The notes: generated from the sequence alone by a model not told the origin. DNA of 64,000 bases from Silurus meridionalis (GCF_014805685.1 NC_060884.1:10633356-10697355); one strand, 5' to 3'. Shown: positions 37,345 through 49,669, counted from the first letter of the stretch. Translations and numbers: made by a program.

Positions 37345-38035
37345 CAGCACTAGTCAAGTCATGTCAAGTGAAATTTTACTGTCATTCTTCTATATACAGC
37401 AAAACACGTATACACTGGAATAGAATGCTGTTTACTCAGAAGCAAGAATGCAGCACAATATAGAAAACTTGACAGTACATGTTAACTAGACAGGACAACA
37501 TAAGAAGATTGGATGGGAGGAACCAATGCAAAAAATTGTCTGTAAACTATTGACTATGAAGCGTAGTAGCAATATAAAGTTAAATGTAGCAAAAAGCAAA
37601 AAAGTGTCAGATAGGAACTACAGTAAAATATCCCCCAGCAGCATTACATAGTGCAGGTGTGCAATGAAGAATGTATGAGGTGGATGTTGGAAAGGGTAAG
37701 GCTAATTCAGGTAGATGTTTGGAGCAACAGTGTAAGAATTTGATCTGAATCAAGGTCGATGCTGTTTTGGAATCTGGTGGTGGTACAAAGGCTCTGGTAC
37801 CTCCTGCAAGATTGAATATAAAAGGATAGGAGGGGTCATCCACAATGCTAGTGGCCTTGCTGCATTTGTAGTAGGACATGTTGATGTGAACATTAAATTT
37901 ATATCTCATATCTCTGAGAGGGGACTGCCAGGCGCCCTGAAGATGTAGACAGCTGTAGAGTTGGGCAAGCAAGTGTGCAGTTAGAAGGCTGGCTGCATAA
38001 TGTTGTACACAGCCCAATTATGACTGCATTATGAG
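37345..38035 (-). mobile_element. LINE 3' fragment (CR1/L2-type), reverse orientation
   Basis: Minus-strand translation contains KATSIVDDPSYPF, corresponding to KANSIVDDPTHPS in the plus-strand LINE at 2008-2913. The low-coordinate end reads, on the minus strand, as a 3' tail 'tgacagtaaaatttcactt' then GACATGACTTGAC, similar to the tail at 2899-2913. The intervening frame is broken. It is older than the copy at 2 kb. Confidence 0.7.
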
Positions 38036-38399
38036 GACAAGAAGTTCAATATTAAGTTTCCATCACAACAATATGTCTGTGAATTAACCTCAGGTGGAGA
38101 GTAAAAAGACAACTTTCAGAAATTATGAAACAGACAAGCATTAGAAATGACCCAGACAGGAGATGTATCATTTGAATGCATACAGCATGTTTTTTTCACT
38201 AGACATGTTTGAGAAACATGAAAGCTTGCATAAGGATGTGAATAGATTCAATAACTAGAAAACTTATTTGTTGTTTAAAAAAAAAATGATTGAAGAAATT
38301 ACAGAAAGAATTTTACCCCCAGATGGATTGTCAGTGTGGTGATTTCAAGATTTAGTTCAGAAGGTAGTCAATTCTGTTTGTTAAGGTTGAGTTTCAGAA

Positions 38400-38440
38400 C
38401 ATGTACTACAATAGCAAAAATATGTGGACACCTAACCATG
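38400..38440. mobile_element. Short Tc1/mariner-like terminal fragment
   Basis: 'tagcaaaaatatgtggacac' (38412) followed by CTAACCATGAG resembles the 'aaaagtatgtggacacctga' terminus of the transposon family seen at 36640 and 39675. No partner terminus is visible nearby. Confidence 0.4.
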
Positions 38441-38445
38441 AGATA

Positions 38446-39404
38446 CAGTCGAATCCACTTAACTCGCCAACCCTATTAAGTCGACGTTTTTGAAGTGGAA
38501 CCGGCAAATTCTCGCTTTGTCTTAGCATTTTTTAATCGGTTATGGTGATTTTTTTTTTTATTTCGCCGAACCCTAATGTCTTGAGCACAAGGGGGGGCAA
38601 ATTTGCCACTTAATGTTGGTTATGTCAGGAATCCTCCCGCCACGCCCCCTTTGGCGGCGGCATTCCCCGAAGCACCCTGCTTCTTCTCCACGGAGCTCGT
38701 CGCAGTCATGCTGATCACACACACCTGACTCTCATTCACTCACTCATCCCATCTCCTATTTAAGCCCCTCAGCTCCACACACTCGCAGTCCGTTATTGTT
38801 TGTGCATGATCGTGTGTGTTGGTTCATGTTGGTCTGTGTAATCGCATATACGTATCCCGCTACGTACCCTTCTTCTCGGACTCCACATTCTCTCAACAGC
38901 ACCCCGAATTACCCCGATCCTGCTGTTTTCCATGTTCACGCTGTCTGCACCACGTTTATCCGTTGCTGCGCAGCGCTGCGCTTTCCATAGCGCGGATCCG
39001 TGGATTTATACACAAACTGTCTCTGCTTTCACAGAACTTCGTGGACTGCGCTCCCGAAGCGCACCACTGGATATTACTGCTTCGCTACAAATATTGGTGG
39101 ATTATCTCCTGAGTATTCTCAATAAACTTTGTTTGCGTTTATTTCGGCTTCCGCCTCCTTATCCGCATTACAGGTTATCTCGATCCGCATGACCAATCAA
39201 TCAAATCGCAGCAACGCTGTTGTGTAAAAAACCTCCAAAAACACGTGCATGCACATTTTAATTTAATAACGCACATTATGTACATAAAGAAATTTCAAGC
39301 ACGTTAATATATTGCCGCCATATTGGTTTTCGTTTATCTCGATCATCGGTTATCTCTATGCTTTTTGGCGTCCCCTAGGCCGGCGACATAACCGGGTTCC
39401 CCTG
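38446..39404. mobile_element. pogo/Tigger-like MITE interrupted by a solo LTR
   Basis: The left end CAGTCGAATCCACTTAACTC and right end (read inward) CAGGGGAACCCGGTTATGTC form an imperfect terminal inverted repeat. TA lies on both sides (38444-38445, 39405-39406). Interior pieces such as 'aatcggttatggtgattt' and 'tttatctcgatcatcggttatc' carry the internal repeats usual in this type. A 550-base LTR plus its 5-base duplication sits inside it, so the original element was about 404 bases. Confidence 0.75.
38623..39172 (+). mobile_element. Solo LTR (gypsy-like) with 5 bp target duplication GGTTA
   Basis: Begins TGTCAGGAATCC, ends CCGCATTACA (TG...CA), and is flanked directly by GGTTA on both sides (38618-38622 and 39173-39177). 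It has a TATA-like 'cctatttaag' (about 38755), a CpG-rich GC-rich body unlike the surrounding AT-rich DNA, and an AATAAA signal (39121) shortly before the 3' end. This places the U3-R-U5 layout on the plus strand. No internal retroelement sequence adjoins it, so it is a solo LTR from recombination. CpG retention and an intact duplication suggest relative youth. ORFs within it are spurious. Confidence 0.85.
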
Positions 39405-39548
39405 TAATTGCAAGTTGCTCTGGACACAGAAACATGTAAACTAAGTGAAGTCTCTGAAGACATGGTTGGCAAAGGTTGAAGAGAAAGACCTTGAGTAGTC
39501 TGCACAGAGCCTTGAAATTAACCCCACCTTCAACATTGTCTCCTCGTA

Positions 39549-39605
39549 TTACATTTACATTTACAGCATTTAGCAGACGCCCTTATCCAGAGAAGCATAC
39601 AAAAA
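39549..39605 (-). repeat. Short dispersed fish repeat fragment
   Basis: 'ttacagcatttagcagacgc' then CCTTATCCAGAG matches, in reverse complement, the fragment at 62240-62290. The motif is extremely common in teleost genomes as the end of several repeats. Only about 50 bases are present. Confidence 0.7.
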
Positions 39606-39674
39606 TGCTTTGAAGTCTCAATCAATGAATAAATCAACACTGATTTACTAGGTTTTAAATATTACAGTTGTATA

Positions 39675-39830
39675 TCAGTGCCTGACCACACAACTGCTCT
39701 TTAAATGAATAAGCACAAATCCTCAAAACCACACACAAAGAGACACTAAATCTGGAATGTTAAAACAGCACACACAGGTTTGATTGTCAGGTGTTTCTGA
39801 TCTCTTGACCATATAGTAAAGGTCTTTATC
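39675..39830. mobile_element. Non-autonomous Tc1/mariner-like remnant
   Basis: 'aatgaataagcacaaatcct' (39704), 'gacactaaatctggaatgtt' (39741) and 'ttgaccatatagtaaagg' (39806) match the right half of the family at 36640-37035. It is only a fragment. Confidence 0.6.
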
Positions 39831-40560
39831 CATGATGAAATGTTCAAAATTTAATCTGATATCCTTTCGCCCACAATGGAGGCAAACAAAAGAAAATCAA
39901 TGAGAAGTGTGTCATCATCACATCAGTGATAACAGAAACCCTGAAAACTGATTTTTAGTTATATTCAGAGAACAAGGATGGACCAAGAACTAATCTTTGG
40001 GGAATTTTTGTAGTGAGGATGTGAGATGATACTGAACCTCACCTACAACTTGGTAGAAATGATATCAATAACAAACAGGTCACAGTGTAGCCCCCAGTGC
40101 CCGTGTCAGCAAGAATGGCAAGGATGATCTGTGAGTCATAGGATGTTAGACCTTGCTCTGACTTGCAATACCATCTGTCTTGGATGATTCAATCTCAGGT
40201 GGACAGCAAAATAGTATCAAATGTGACTTGAGATCCAATCACTCAGACCATTTGATGGTATTTGGGACCAAGGTGTTTGGGATGGAGGTCACCACATTAC
40301 ATTAGTAGCATGAACACTAATTTTCTATGTGTCATGGACAAAAGACTGGATAATTACAGAGTTGCCAGGATTACACAAGGAAATATCCAACAGGGAAACT
40401 TTATGACAATATGTACACTAATACAAGATCAGATCAGCAAAAAATAAAAAATAAAAATAAATAAATAAAATACATGTTTACACAATAATTACAACATAGT
40501 GAATAATGCTGCTTTTGAATATTGCAATAATTTTAGAAATAATCTTCTGATGCAAAATGG
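39831..40560. other. Intron sequence, nothing recognised
   Basis: No exon or identifiable repeat was found apart from A-rich stretches near 40440. Confidence 0.4.
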
Positions 40561-40599
40561 TGTACTGCTTTTGGTATGAGTGTGGCACTGCTTGTAAAT

Positions 40600-40862
40600 G
40601 CAGGTTCGAGCTGGAGGAAATGAGTCTTATGAATCATATACCTGTGCATGGTTGTACTAACAAGTGTTCTTTGTTGCAAAAAGAAAAAAAAAAGAAATAC
40701 AGAGACAGACAGACAGACAGACAGATAGACAGAGAGCTGTAAGTGGGAGTGTGAGCATTAAAAAAAAAAGACACATAATTGAAATGTGTTAAATAAAGCC
40801 AAGTCTGGTTTGAACCTGTCACCTGCCTTCTATTCTTCATTCCTTAGTCAAAAAGCTCTTCA
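40600..40862 (+). repeat. Putative 5' LTR of the decayed gypsy element
   Basis: Shares ordered motifs with 42850-43163: GTTCTTTGTT, a microsatellite (here AGAC repeats at about 40701-40732), an A-run plus GACAC, AAATAAAG and CAAAAAGCTCTTCACA. It is strongly diverged and its left limit is uncertain. Confidence 0.5.
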
Positions 40863-42849
40863 CACTCCTTTTCTCGCAGCTGGGCAAGCTTCTCCAGGTT
40901 TTAGCAGCCCTTTAGCAGACTCAACATCAGGCAATCTTCAAGCTACAGAGGAGAAGGAGCAGAGCTTCCAAGCTTGCTCCCAGTCCAGGTAGAGGACCTG
41001 AAATTGCTAAGTGTGTCATTTTTGAGGGGTTGGCTGAAGTGTGGTATTGGCCAAACATTGGGGCTGGCCCTATCACTGCCTCTGCTGTCTGGAGATGTTC
41101 AACTCGCAGCCCAAAAACGTCAAAAGTATGCTAAAATAACCTGACCTGGAGCATGTGATCCTGCAGTAAGTCGACAACACACCAGAACAGCACCAATAGC
41201 AATGGGGTCCTTGACACTGATATGGAAGCAGTTCATTGTTTCATTCCCCGAGAGGGCGACAGAGTGGGTCCAGTGCCAGTGTCCTGCGTCGCTAGACAAG
41301 GTGGTCCAGCTGTCTAAGGACCATTTGGTGGTGTATATCGGGGCAGGTGAGCCCTTCTCTTCTCTCTCTTAATCACTCTCTCCCCTCCTTACCTTTCTCC
41401 TCTCCTTGCCTTCCTCTCATTCTTATTCACTCCTTGGAAATAGTGGCCAAGTCCCTGAGACCAGTCACTCGAACCTGGCTGCTCCTCCCTTGACCTCCAC
41501 TTTCATTAACCACTGTGTCTGGGTTCTCTCTCTGACAGGTGGGTGATCCTCACATTACAGGTGCAGTTTGGGACGAAGTAAAATTTGGGCTGGTGTGCTG
41601 GCTCTGTCAACACAGTGGTTTGTCCCCACCTCACGAACCCACTAATTCTAAAAACAAATTGTCCTGCATTGCAGCTGCTATTGCTATTGTGTATGTGAAT
41701 GGGTCCTACACTATTATTAAGCGATAAGAGATGTGCACAGCATTGGCTGGGGACGTGATGCTAGGGTCGTCAACCTCACGTCTGCAGCAGGATGACACAA
41801 AGTGGAAGGGTGGGCCCTTGAGCAGACATGCAACATAACTCTCTGGCACCCCTTTGACAAAGTTAAAATAAGTGATGGTCAATGAATATAGCCTGACTTT
41901 GTGCCACCTATATTTTTTTATTATTAAAGATATCCTACCCATATTTTTTAATTTAAAAGGCTATATCAACAAGACACTTAAACAACAGAAAAAGATGAAA
42001 AGATGATCCAATCGCTGGTCCTCAAGTGCCTACGTGGCTCATCATAACCTGATGGCCGGACATTTGGGGCAGCAAAAGACACTAAACAATGAATGTTGAA
42101 TCTGCTGGCCACTGAAAGTGCCATTGAGCCTTTAACCCCTAATCAAGGTCCTCTTCAAAAGACCTTGTTGATCCATTAGAGAGGACTGCATAAGGAAAAA
42201 TCCAAAAATTTGTTCAATTGGGAGCGAGGAAGTATCGTCCTGTGTCTGGGTTTCTACTTGGGTCATGAGCAGGTTTATCCTCAAATTAACAAGATTGCAG
42301 CAATTGTAGTCTGCCTAAGACCCAAGACTAAAAAGGTGGGGCTGGCTGGGCATTATTGCAAGTTTGTGCCTAATTTTATTAGGAACAATATTTATTATTC
42401 TGACAGACTGACTAAAAAGAGAGCCCAAGATCCGGTCCAATAGATGAAGTAATGCCATTGGGCTTTCACTCAGGTAAACACTGCACTCACAATCATTTTA
42501 AATAGGTGCATAGAATGAAGGGCTGGGGGCCATCTAGTCCCAGGTGTTGGAGAAGGGGAAGCACTCCATGCTGTGCAGGAGAGCAGATAGAGTGCAAGAG
42601 TGTAGAAGAGCAGGTAAAGAAAGATCGTGAAGGAGTGCTGGACGTTCAAATAGGTCCCAAACCCTTTGATACTCATGGAATTGGCCTTTAATCCGTGCTC
42701 AGACCACATTCCCCTCTAGAGGCTCCATCACTTTAAAAATGCTAAAAGATGCTTGGATCACTTGTTAGTATCTGGCACTATTTGCCATTTATGTTTAAAA
42801 TGCCCCACAGACTGTGGTGCAGAGACGGGCGGTAAGGGTAAAAGGTAGT

Positions 42850-42989
42850 GGGGCATGGTCAAGCGCCGGGTTTGGAGGGCAAAGCCAGATAGGAGAAAAC
42901 GAGTGGCCATTGTGATGGTGCATGGTGATGCTTACGAGTGTTCTTTGTTAGAGTGGATAAAAAGCAGAGAGAGAAGCCTTGAGAAAAAT

Positions 42990-43046
<57 letters not shown>

Positions 43047-43163
43047 AGGTGCTGTGCGGGTATACATGTGTGTTTAAAAAAAAAAAAGACACTGAAAAGT
43101 GAAATTTAATTGACAGTGGCAAATAAAGGCAGGTTTTCTCCCTGAGCCAAAAAGCTCTCCACA
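42850..43163 (+). repeat. Putative 3' LTR of the decayed gypsy element
   Basis: Counterpart of 40600-40862, with a TATA-like 'ggataaaaagcagaga' (42954), a (GA)n array where the other LTR has AGAC repeats, AAATAAAG, and the end CAAAAAGCTCTCCACA near 43163. Confidence 0.5.
42990..43044. repeat. (GA)n microsatellite inside the 3' LTR
   Basis: Near-perfect GA run. Confidence 0.95.
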
Positions 43164-43977
43164 TTACTATCTGCTAAATGTTAAAGAAATACAAAATGTA
43201 TAGCTACTATGCAGGGACACTTTTAGGATTATATAGTATGTGAACCATATTAAACATGACTCTGTAGGCCACTTTTAGACTGCATGAAATGTGAAATGTT
43301 CTCAACGGCTTATTAAGACGTGTTTCTGCAATAATTTTAAAGATTCATACAAAACTAATTAAATGGAGAATAAATGAATATGTCAAGGACAGAACTAAAT
43401 TGATTTTTTTTTTCTTGCACTTAGAAGTTTGCACTAGATTGTGACTAAGTTTACTTTTACCATTGCTCTATTTCTATAAAGAACTGCTTTTTGATGTTTG
43501 TGGTTGTTGAATGCACATAAAGAGTATTCAGCTTAACAAAAGCTGCACAGAATAGCAAATCAAATAGTCTGCTTTTGGCAGAACTGGCAAACTAGTCATG
43601 AACAGCAATCACAAGTGGTTAGTGAAAAATTTTATATACCATGTATATTCAGGCATGAGAAAAAAAAAAACAGTAACTGTAGTTACCATAGTTGCAAATA
43701 ATTATAGAACTATTCATTTTTTTATATAAGTATTATTTGGGTATATGCATATTTAAGCAAATTGGTTTTATTGAAATAGATTTTTTGTACCTAATTATAT
43801 CTTAAAGAAGAAGAAAAAAGTGCACATTCACTTTAAATTTATATGTAGACCATTAAAATACTGATTACAAATGTTTTATCTTCACTCATTCACTCAATGA
43901 ATGTATAATACACATCAATCAATGAAGCTCAGTTTAGCATTTTATTTGAGCATCCAATTAGTTAGCATTATGTTAAA
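43164..43977. other. Intron sequence, nothing recognised
   Basis: AT-rich sequence with no exon or repeat family recognised. Confidence 0.45.
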
Positions 43978-44075
43978 GAAGTCAAATCAATCCAGTCAAA
44001 TAGGCTTTGTTGTCATTTCAACCATATAGAGTGTTTCCACAACAACGTTTCCACAGGACCAAGGTGCAACACCAA
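43978..44075 (-). mobile_element. LINE 3' tail, reverse orientation
   Basis: 'aagtcaaatcaatccagtca' (43979) and 'ggctttgttgtcatttcaac' (44003) followed by AACGTTTCCACAGGACC resemble the reversed 3' UTR of fish L2-type LINEs. No coding part remains. Confidence 0.55.
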
Positions 44076-44309
44076 ACAAACATTAATGCAGAAAACCAAA
44101 CAAATAGTGCTAATATGTTAGCACTACAGCTATCTATGTTCATTTGAATATAGATAAGCCACCAGACATCAGTACTTGAAGAAGCACTGAAGAATTCCTG
44201 GACCTACCTAAAGCTTCTATATTCAAAAATGAACTTGGCTAGGCAGTGAGTCAAATTTTTGCTTTTAGACAATAAATAATATTTTTTAATAATAAATATT
44301 TTTTAAATA

Positions 44310-45089
44310 CCGTAATTTCTGGACTATAAAGCATATATAAGCCGCACCCACTGAATTTTACAAATATTTTTATTTTTAACATAAATAAGCCGCACCTGTC
44401 TATAATCTGCAGGTGTCTACACTAATGTACTTTACACAGGCTTTAACGAAAGACACGTTACACATGGTAAAATTTGTTGCGCTTCCTTTAGGAGCATACC
44501 AGTATTTTAGGAAAAGACTGGCACAGCATTTTTCCGGTATTACTGCGTGTGTTCAAGACGAGGATTATGTGCTTATTATTTTCTTATGCTCATTTCTAAG
44601 TTTCTTTGACTAACCCTTAATGCTGTTGCCAAGAAAACTAAAAAGCACGAGTTTTGGAAACCTGTCTGTGCTTATATGATTTCTGTTGCAACTGGAGGTA
44701 CAACTCGAGCTCTCCCTTAACCCAGACTCAACGCGTTACAACGGCTTGTATCTAAACAGTAGCCTACCAAGAAAGTCATTGTTCACTGTCTTCTTCCTTC
44801 CTTTCACAAATATTTCTCTCAGGAGTTTATCTTTTGGCATTGTTGTGCGTTTAAAAAAAAAGTTTTTTCTCCCGATGCCGTGCAGCTCAGAACACAGGTG
44901 AGGTGCGTTTTTTTCGTTTCCATTCGGAAATTTCATTGGTTTAATGTTATGTCGCTCAGTTTTTTGGCTTGAAGTTTGTAAAACCGGGAAAAACCCATAA
45001 AAAAATCCATAAATTAGCCGCTTTGTTGTTTAAGCCGCGGGGTTCAAAACGTAGGAAAAATGTAGCGGCTTATAGTCTGAAAAATACGG
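44310..45089 (-). mobile_element. pogo-like short transposon, copy 1 (780 bp)
   Basis: The left end CCGTAATTTCTGGACTATAA and right end (inward) CCGTATTTTTCAGACTATAA are terminal inverted repeats flanked by TA (44308-44309, 45090-45091). A minus-strand frame at 44736-44936 keeps the end of a DDE transposase fragment (LCSELHGIGRKN, then FKRTTMPKDKL), related to the clearer version at 58614-59250. It is an internally deleted, non-autonomous derivative in the orientation opposite to copies 2 and 3. Confidence 0.8.
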
Positions 45090-48000
45090 TATATATTTTT
45101 ATATGATATTTAACTAATGTATTAGTTAGTTTTCTAAGGCTGTGAAGTATGCTAACAGAAAATGAATAATTGCTTGCTGCAATTTTATATAGGTAATAAA
45201 AGCTTTTACATGAAAATATATTAATTTTTTCTTTACTCTAATACTTGTGTACTTGATTCAGGGTTAAATCTATTCCACTTTTACTTTTTCTTTCAGCTTA
45301 TCCCATTAGTACTTAATATATTATTAGATCAATACTTTAACTTTAAATTGTAAGAACGTTGTACACTTTTGTAGGTAAATTGTACACTTTAAATTGTAAG
45401 TAAGATTTTCTATACGAGTTGTTCTTTTCATCTATATGTTCCTACACCTTGACCATAATACCAAATCGGAGCAGAAGAGAAGACCAAGGACACAGAGCAT
45501 TCTGCAGCATTGTGTAGAATTTTAGTCACCGCAAGGAGGGTATTTTTGTAAAATGCATGGCCTTGTATTCAGGTCAGATGGTGTCACATTGTTGGAAAGA
45601 TGAAGATAGCAAAATCCAGGTTTCTTGGAGTCTTATTTTTAAAACCTTGCATGTATTCCAGAGAAAAAATGTGTGCACACAAAAATGAATCAGATTTATA
45701 AAACTGTGTACACACACCTGCATGCCATTTTTCTCTTTGAAAATCACATTCATCTTGAAAAGGTATGTACCTTGAATGAGCCTCAAATTCCGTTTGGTTA
45801 CCACCCAGAACTATTTATAAATAGTGAATGCAAATGAGTTCATGAATACATAAATACAGTATGTCCCAATCATTGCTGAGTGCAAGAAAGTGGCAACAAT
45901 AAAGAGCAGAAAGTAAAAAAAAAATACATTTGTGTGAAGTGTGAAGTTAAGGTTTTTATGTTAAAGAAAAAAAAAATGTTATTTGTTGGCCAGAATAGTG
46001 GCCAAAATAACTGTATATGCATTAAATTGATAATGTTATTGCCACAAACTGCATTGTTGATAAAGCATCAAAATAACTTATAATTCTAGGCAACAAGAAA
46101 CAACAAAGTGTAACTGTCTATAGTGAGGAAAAACTTGCAATTTTGTCCTCACTCACTGATATCATAATGTCCTTAGTACTTGCTCTTGGCACAAAATGGT
46201 TTTTCCAATTACTTTAAGGTTTTGGAGTCAAATATGCAAAACACACAAAATTCTAGTCTGTGTTAATTCATTTACTATTAGCAAACTGTAATTTTTAATG
46301 AGAATGATCTCAAGCAGCCCTAACATCATCTCTATGTGCTATGAGGCCTGAGTACCTTTAATTTTGGGTGTGTGCTCATAGTTGCTATGTTACAAACACA
46401 GAAACACAATGGTAACAATTGAAAACAATTGAAATGCATGAAAATGACAAAAATAGCATTGTCAGAAACAGCAAATGCGTTTAGATCAAGCTTTGCCGAT
46501 TTAGAGTGGGTGCATCTATGTCTTATAGCATTTGTGAATCTGAGTCTGGGACAGGCCATAGGTGAAAAAATAAGAAGAGATGAAAACCACTCTGCTGTGC
46601 AATTCAGCACATACCCTTACTTTACAATGCAGCTGTCATTTTCTGGATGGTAAAGTTTCCCGGTCTCCTATTTTATGTATCTAAAGCATGGCATCTACCT
46701 TTCTGCATATAGCCCTACACAAAGTGTGCTGCACAGTCACTGCAACATTTACTAAGAGTCACCACTTGAAAAATACATAGCAATGATCCAGTGTTTTGCT
46801 GCAAATTGAGCTTTGATGCTGGTCGATAAAAACACCTGATGAAATGGCACAACCGTTTAATTATCTAAGACAGCCAGCATGATTAAGCTTAAGAATAGCT
46901 GGGATATTACTGACCTGTCAGCTAATCCCCTCTGGAAGGAACTGCTTCTAAGGGTCATTATGACCTGTGTGTGGACAGGTATGACTCGTTTCACAAGGAT
47001 GGCCTTCTTAAAAAATTGAGCCAAATTCAGCACACAGATCGTGCAAAGATTAACGGTCCCCTAAAAATAATTCTGTCTATATTCCTGCTATCAGCATAGG
47101 CTTTCTATGAAAGGAATTCTATTCTAGCCTATTAATAGAGCTGTGAATTTGCACTATTGATTTACAGCAGTGTTAATAGGCTACCCACTAACAATTGTTA
47201 ACTAATAGTCTAACCACACTTATCACCAATGCATTTTTCAAATTAGGAAGGGGACTGAACTCCTATAGCTTGCGATATTACAAAATAAGATGAATGACTG
47301 AATGACACAAATAAATAAACAATTTGCATAGCCAACTAGTTCATTTGACCATTGTATGTTAGGCTAATTTGAAATTAGGTCGCATCACAACAGTCATTTG
47401 TGCATAATGCTGCAATTCTAGCAGCTGATTGCTGAATTCATAAAATATAGTTTTTGTTTGTTTTTTAAGACAGTGGTTTTATGAGAAATGGCGTCATCCG
47501 TAGCAATTACTGAACTGTTAACATCAGTCAAGGGGGCATTTATTGTCCACGATGCGTGGATAATATTCAAAGCTCATCTCCCCTGCAATTCTCATATGAC
47601 CTAACAGCAGGGAGTTGTGTAAACTTTGATCCCTGGCATCACTGATTAAGACCTGATGGACAATAAACAGCAGATGAGTTTTTCAGTGTTTTGCAACTGC
47701 ATTTACTTGTATGACTAAGCAGTGGAGAGTCATAACCTAGATCTGCTTAAGTGTTGCATTATTTCTTATAATGAATAATAGCATCCCATAATAACTTATT
47801 AACCCACACAAATCAAGATAATACCTTCTTAAAAGCTCATAAAACATTTCAGATGCATTAAGCCGGTTGTGTTAACTCATTAATAACAGCCATTTAGAAT
47901 TGTTAATGATTTAATCATTGTGACTATTTAAAGCTTTAGCTTAATACAATAGGAGCTACTTTTAGCCATATTCTTCATGAATATCACACTAGAGAACTAA

Positions 48001-49113
48001 AATATAGTAACGATTAAATAATATTTGTGCCATAGGTAGAGATGTGTCACTAGTTGAATTTGTTCATTCTGTGATTCTCCGCTCCAACTGAGCCATTACT
48101 TGGATACGTTAATCCTGTAAGTATAACATCTCCATCATACTGTGGTCACTAGGATCATTACTTTATATTCCTAATTCACATTGCATCATGCTTTTTGACT
48201 CTAGAGATCAAATGAGCAGAGCCAGTTGAATGCGGTGCATCGGAAATGATTATGCCTCAATCAGCCAGAATTGCATTGTAATTGATCAGTAATTAAATCT
48301 GGGTTAAAAAGGATAACTTTGTCATCGACCTTTGCCATATCATTTGCAAGACAATATTCCAAGCAAGAAAGATTTTTTTGTTTTTTTTGGTCAGTGATGC
48401 CAACATTTGCTATTCAGTATTAGTAACTTTTAAACAACTTAAATAATTTTTTAAAGAGAATACACTTTTGTTCTTTGTTCTTATTCTCAAATTTACAAAA
48501 TCTTTTAAACCCACCAATCACAAAGCAGGAATTGAGAAGACAAAAAAAATCAGTCCTAGAAAGTTTTACTTTTAATGTTGCTTAATTAATTAGGTATTAC
48601 TTAATAATTAATCTTTAAATAGTATACTAGAAGTCTGCACAGTAGTCTAGTGTGCATTACATTATATTTTACTTTTTAGTTAAAAGCTAGAAGTAAAAAT
48701 GTGTTCGTCAAGCAAATCTTAGCCTGGAGTATGAGTTAATCCTTAGAGTTAATCATAAGCATGAAGCATGACAGTGGTATTGCCAAATTGATCATCCACA
48801 CTCCACATTTTTGTATAAGGAGCGGTAGGCTGGTGTGAGCAGTAGGCAGGTCTGATATGCTGGTCTATATCAGCTCACACCTCAGCTGCAGGAACCTGGG
48901 CCAGTACAAAGGAGGATTAAAACTGTTTGGAAAAAAAAAGTTTGTATGTATGTCAGTGTATTACCTTGAGATGTTTAGTGCAATTTAAAGATATATTTCA
49001 TGGTAAACATAGTGAGTTATATAAGAATATACAAGTACAAGTCTTTTTTAGAAAAGAGTATTTACAGAACATGTTATTTTACTCTACTGTTTGTGTTGTG
49101 GGCCCAGGGGTAA

Positions 49114-49114
<1 letters not shown>

Positions 49115-49166
<52 letters not shown>
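49115..49166. repeat. (CA)n microsatellite
   Basis: 52 bases of CA. Confidence 0.97.
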
Positions 49167-49171
<5 letters not shown>

Positions 49172-49649
49172 ACACTGGATGATTTGTGGTCTCCCTCTAG
49201 AGATGAGACTCCTGTGATCATGCTGCCTTTTTTCAGTGTCCCCTTCAACTTTTTATCACATTTGGATTGCTCCAGCTTCCTATCATGAATAGATAAAACA
49301 ATACCAACCCGGCTCTGTTTGGTTATGCTGGTCAATAAAAACAGAATCTTCAAACATATTAAAATATCACAACTGGGAGTTACTGGGAATCTCCAGCATA
49401 CTGCCTTTTCTACCATTCAGTCTAAGTGGAGAATCTATTTCTGTCTTTTTCTCAAGACACCCTATGTACATGCTACACTTTAATAATAAGAATAAAAATA
49501 ATGAATAACTGCTACATTCTAAAAGCATAACTGTTTTATAATCCTAACTAGGCTGGAACCACATGCACTCTTTATGTACATTTCTTTTTGCCATTCAGAT
49601 ATAAAGTGTTTGTAGTGTTTCAGTGGAGCCATTTTTTTCTAGAAGTGGA

Positions 49650-49669
49650 CCCTAACCCTAACCCTAACC
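49650..49669. repeat. Short interstitial telomere-like tract
   Basis: CCCTAACCCTAACCCTAACC, a little over three perfect vertebrate telomere units. Confidence 0.9.

Larger units (their letters stand above)
40600..43163 (+). mobile_element. Decayed Ty3/gypsy retrotransposon with two diverged LTRs
   Basis: Two related terminal blocks enclose about 2 kb. Both share 'gtgttctttgtt' (40667; 42939), an A-run before GACAC (40761; 43077), an AAATAAAG signal (40791; 43122) and the ending 'caaaaagctct-cacat/c' (40849; 43148). Inside are gag-like VQCQCPASLDKVVQLSKDHL (about 41265-41330), an integrase zinc-binding piece AHHNLMAGHLGQQKTLNN (about 42036-42090), an RT end QINKIAAIVVCLRPKTKK then VGLAGHYCKFVPNF (42279-42380), and an RNase H-like GLGAI/VLEKGKHSMLC-type stretch (about 42520-42600). 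Many stops and frameshifts are present. The integrase piece lies before RT, contrary to the usual order. The outer limits are approximate. Confidence 0.7.

Noticed and set aside
38796..39192. Three overlapping plus-strand ORFs in GC-rich sequence
   Set aside because: They lie in the solo LTR and do not resemble proteins.
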